Source: Bordetella genomosp. 11
GTDB lineage: Bacteria; Pseudomonadota; Gammaproteobacteria; Burkholderiales; Burkholderiaceae_B
Length of the DNA: 64,000 bases
Assembly: GCF_002261215.1 (NCBI RefSeq)
Contig: NZ_NEVS01000004.1
Coordinates: 434,001 to 498,000 of the forward strand
Direction of reading: 5' to 3'
Numbering within the stretch: position 1 is the first letter of the stretch; each line of letters opens with the position of its first letter. Below, piece after piece: positions 62,201-64,000 of this stretch. The notes beneath the pieces are model-generated. The model made no database searches, had not been told where the DNA came from, and saw only the letters and a list, made by a program, of their open reading frames with translations. Both the position numbers and the translations under genes were made by a program.

Positions 62201-63139
62201 ATGGCGCGCCCTGATCTCAACCTGCTATTGGCGTTGGATGCGCTGCTGGATGAAGGAAGCGTCATCGGCGCCGCGCGTCGCATGAATTTGAGTCCGCCAG
62301 CGATGAGCCGCACTTTGAGCCGAATTCGAGAGGCGCTCGGTGATCCGGTGTTTGTCCTGGTGGGCCGCAAACTCATGCCCACACCGAAGGCACTTGCGTT
62401 GCGCGAGCGGGTGCGCACGGCAGTCGAGCAGGCCACGCAGGTTTTTGAATCCGACACCGAGATCGACCTGAAATCGCTGGACAGGCGTTTTAACGTCCGT
62501 GCCACCGATGAGTTCGTCAGCATCCACTTGGGCCACCTGTTGGCCGCGATGGCCACAGAAATGCCGCGGGCGATGCTGCGTTTCTCGCCAGAGGAAGATG
62601 ACGTGGACGAAGAGGCGCTGCGCAATGGCCGCATTGATCTCTTCATCAGCGCTTCGCGCAAGCTGGGGCCAGAGATCCATGTGCAGTCGCTGTTCACCAC
62701 GACGTTCGTGGGCGTCGCGCGAGCGCGCCATCCGATCTTCGACGATGAAATCACACCCGCACGCCTCACGCGTTGGGAGCACATTAACGTGTCGCGGCGC
62801 GGCAAGGCCACTGGGCCGATAGACACCGCGCTGGAGGCGCAAGGGCTGCGCCGGCACGTCGCTTTGGTTGTACCCAGTCCCTATACCGCATTGTTTGCGT
62901 TGCAGGATTCGGACTTGCTGCTGCCCTTACCCAGGCACCTGGCCCATAGCGCGCTCGCTGCCGGCCTGAACATTCGCTTGTTTGAACTGCCGACGCCCCT
63001 TGAGACAGTGCTATTGACGCAGGCGTGGCATCCGCGCCTGGATGGCGACCCTGCTCACCAATGGCTGCGTAATACGATCCACGGCCTTTGCAAGATGGAT
63101 GAGGCGCAGACGGCCCAACGGCAAAGCTCAGCGAGGTAG
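62201..63139 (+). CDS. LysR-family transcriptional regulator
   Basis: A 312-aa regulator of the NodD/LeuO-like branch. The winged helix is LNLLLALDALLDEGSVIGAARRMNLSPPAMSRTLSRIREALGDPVFV. The effector domain starts FNVRATDEFVSIHLGHLLAAM and includes NGRIDLFISASRKLGPEIHVQ. GAGGAG sits right before the ATG. Codon use differs from the rest of the window (more TTG, CTA, CGA, ACA, CCA), as does that of the exporter gene downstream. It most likely governs that exporter through the palindromes between them. Confidence 0.92.
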   Translation: MARPDLNLLLALDALLDEGSVIGAARRMNLSPPAMSRTLSRIREALGDPVFVLVGRKLMPTPKALALRERVRTAVEQATQVFESDTEIDLKSLDRRFNVRATDEFVSIHLGHLLAAMATEMPRAMLRFSPEEDDVDEEALRNGRIDLFISASRKLGPEIHVQSLFTTTFVGVARARHPIFDDEITPARLTRWEHINVSRRGKATGPIDTALEAQGLRRHVALVVPSPYTALFALQDSDLLLPLPRHLAHSALAAGLNIRLFELPTPLETVLLTQAWHPRLDGDPAHQWLRNTIHGLCKMDEAQTAQRQSSAR

Positions 63140-63163
63140 CCGCTCCCCGATGAGTGCGTTTCA

Positions 63164-63181
63164 TGCATTCATGCGAATGCA
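63164..63181. promoter_or_regulatory. Inverted repeat in LysR-FUSC gap
   Basis: TGCATTC-ATGC-GAATGCA, perfect 7-bp arms with a 4-nt spacer, 25 bp after the LysR stop. Candidate operator half of a two-site control region. Confidence 0.4.
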
Positions 63182-63213
63182 ATAAATTCACTTTTTGGAA
63201 TCGTGCGGTATGC

Positions 63214-63241
63214 CTACAGTGATGCATATCAATCACTGTAG
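63214..63241. promoter_or_regulatory. Perfect 10-bp inverted repeat just before the exporter start
   Basis: CTACAGTGAT and ATCACTGTAG flank GCATATCA. It ends 12 nt before the GTG start of the FUSC gene. The symmetry suits a protein operator; on RNA it would form a hairpin covering the ribosome binding region. Confidence 0.55.
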
Positions 63242-63253
63242 TAGGGCTCTGTC

Positions 63254-64000
63254 GTGCGTTCTCCGAACGTTGCTTCGGCATTTCCAAGCATCATTTCCCG
63301 CCGCTTTTCCCAACTTGGGGAATGGTCCGCACATGGGCTGGCGCACCTCGACCTGACAACACCGCGCGCGACCTACGTCATGCGTTCCATTCTTGCCGCG
63401 TGGTTGGCACTCGTTGTCGCTTATTTATTGGACCTGCACGCGCCGTATTCGGCGGCTTCCAGCGCGCTGCTCGTCATTAGTCCGGTACAGGGTGCCGTGA
63501 TCGGCAAAGGGATCTGGCGGGTGTGGGGTACCTTGGCCGGCATGTTGGCGGCGTTCGTTTTGATGAGCGCATTCGGGCAGATGCCCTGGCTGTTCCTGTT
63601 GGGATTCGGGCTGTGGCTGGGCTTTTGCGTGGCGGGGATGACGCTCCTGCGTCATTTTCGGGCCTATGGTGCATCCCTGGCGGGATACACGGTGGGCCTG
63701 GCCGCCTACGGTGCCATGCAGCATCCGGAACGTACATTCGATCAAGTGATGGGGCGCGGGGCGTCCGTGCTGATCGGCGTGGTCTGCCTGGCCGCGGTGT
63801 CCGCCCTCTTCAGTACCCAAAGCGTACGCAGCCGTCTGGCGATCCAGCTCAATCGGCTGGCAGCGGCAACCGCAGGCATGCTCTCGACGAATCACCAGGC
63901 GATACACGGCCGTGACGCACCAGGTGGCAAGCCTCTGGATGCCGGTCGGCGCAAGCTCATTACCGAAGTCTATGGGGTGGATGACTTGCTCGCGCTGGGG
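63254..64000 (+). CDS. FUSC-family aromatic acid exporter (3' end outside window)
   Basis: The first 249 codons are present and stay open to the edge. After a soluble N-terminal stretch, hydrophobic helices begin at about residue 40 (MRSILAAWLALVVAYLLDL) and continue as SSALLVISPVQGAVIGKGIWRVWGTLAGMLAAFVLM and ALGYTV-like ASLAGYTVGLAAYG, the fusaric-acid-resistance/AaeB pattern. The segment RVWGTLAGMLAAF contains the family's Arg-Gly turn. GTG is the first start after an in-frame stop at 63242. It probably exports aromatic carboxylic acids under control of the upstream LysR protein. Confidence 0.85.
   Translation, partial: MRSPNVASAFPSIISRRFSQLGEWSAHGLAHLDLTTPRATYVMRSILAAWLALVVAYLLDLHAPYSAASSALLVISPVQGAVIGKGIWRVWGTLAGMLAAFVLMSAFGQMPWLFLLGFGLWLGFCVAGMTLLRHFRAYGASLAGYTVGLAAYGAMQHPERTFDQVMGRGASVLIGVVCLAAVSALFSTQSVRSRLAIQLNRLAAATAGMLSTNHQAIHGRDAPGGKPLDAGRRKLITEVYGVDDLLALG

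Noticed and set aside
1..64000. Insertion sequences, prophage or integrative element boundaries
   Set aside because: No transposase, integrase or terminal inverted repeats with target duplications were recognised. The lower-GC right end could be part of an island, but its far border is outside the window.

Overview
The window is chromosomal DNA of a GC-rich betaproteobacterium, most likely family Alcaligenaceae (Bordetella or Achromobacter type). Supporting signs are the very high GC third positions, three Bug-family (tripartite tricarboxylate) periplasmic receptors scattered near catabolic genes, the order pdxJ-acpS-nagZ-uvrC-pgsA, GTG starts, and sigma70 -10 boxes of the TAGAAT type. The genus is inferred from gene content and was not checked by a database search. 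I see no tRNA, rRNA, CRISPR array, insertion sequence or prophage.

Left part (1-6.6 kb): a truncated amino-acid-type ABC receptor, the ribosomal pair rpmB-rpmG, a Bcr/CflA drug exporter divergent from cyclopropane fatty acid synthase, then a tautomerase, an acetyl-CoA acetyltransferase and a spermidine-synthase-like protein.

6.7-18.8 kb: a malonate-use operon (GntR regulator, malonyl-CoA decarboxylase, enoyl-CoA hydratase family protein, malonyl-CoA synthetase, Bug receptor) ends against a convergent aldo/keto reductase. Divergent from the reductase lies a TrpXYZ-like ABC importer followed by a patatin-type lipase. An atypical OmpR-like regulator without a phospho-acceptor Asp comes next.

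18.9-30.6 kb: the housekeeping run pdxJ, acpS, nagZ, uvrC, pgsA, then an enolase-superfamily dehydratase and a Bug receptor, queF, an ABC-2 exporter pair and an unrecognised 449-aa protein.

30.7-39.3 kb is mostly envelope and protein quality control on the minus strand: a heat-shock hsp20-lon pair with a sigma32 promoter, a small membrane protein under a Fur-like box, a multi-span membrane protein, an NlpD-like lipoprotein, a DegP/MucD protease and a QseBC/PmrAB-type two-component system. A candidate response-regulator box lies between the kinase gene and degP.

39.4-47.0 kb is a storage or osmolyte sugar block: otsB, otsA, a GH133-type debranching enzyme and a 919-aa GH63-like glucosidase. 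47-54 kb holds a Lon N-domain protein, a fused osmolyte receptor/permease without an ATPase gene beside it, a Bug receptor, a Nudix hydrolase, a DUF1810-like protein and a periplasmic GH3 beta-glucosidase.

54.3-64 kb: folE, an exported alpha/beta hydrolase, a LysR regulator divergent from malate synthase across a perfect inverted repeat, a gamma-glutamylcyclotransferase-like protein, clpB with its own sigma32 promoter, and a lower-GC LysR plus FUSC exporter pair with several perfect palindromes. The exporter runs off the right edge.
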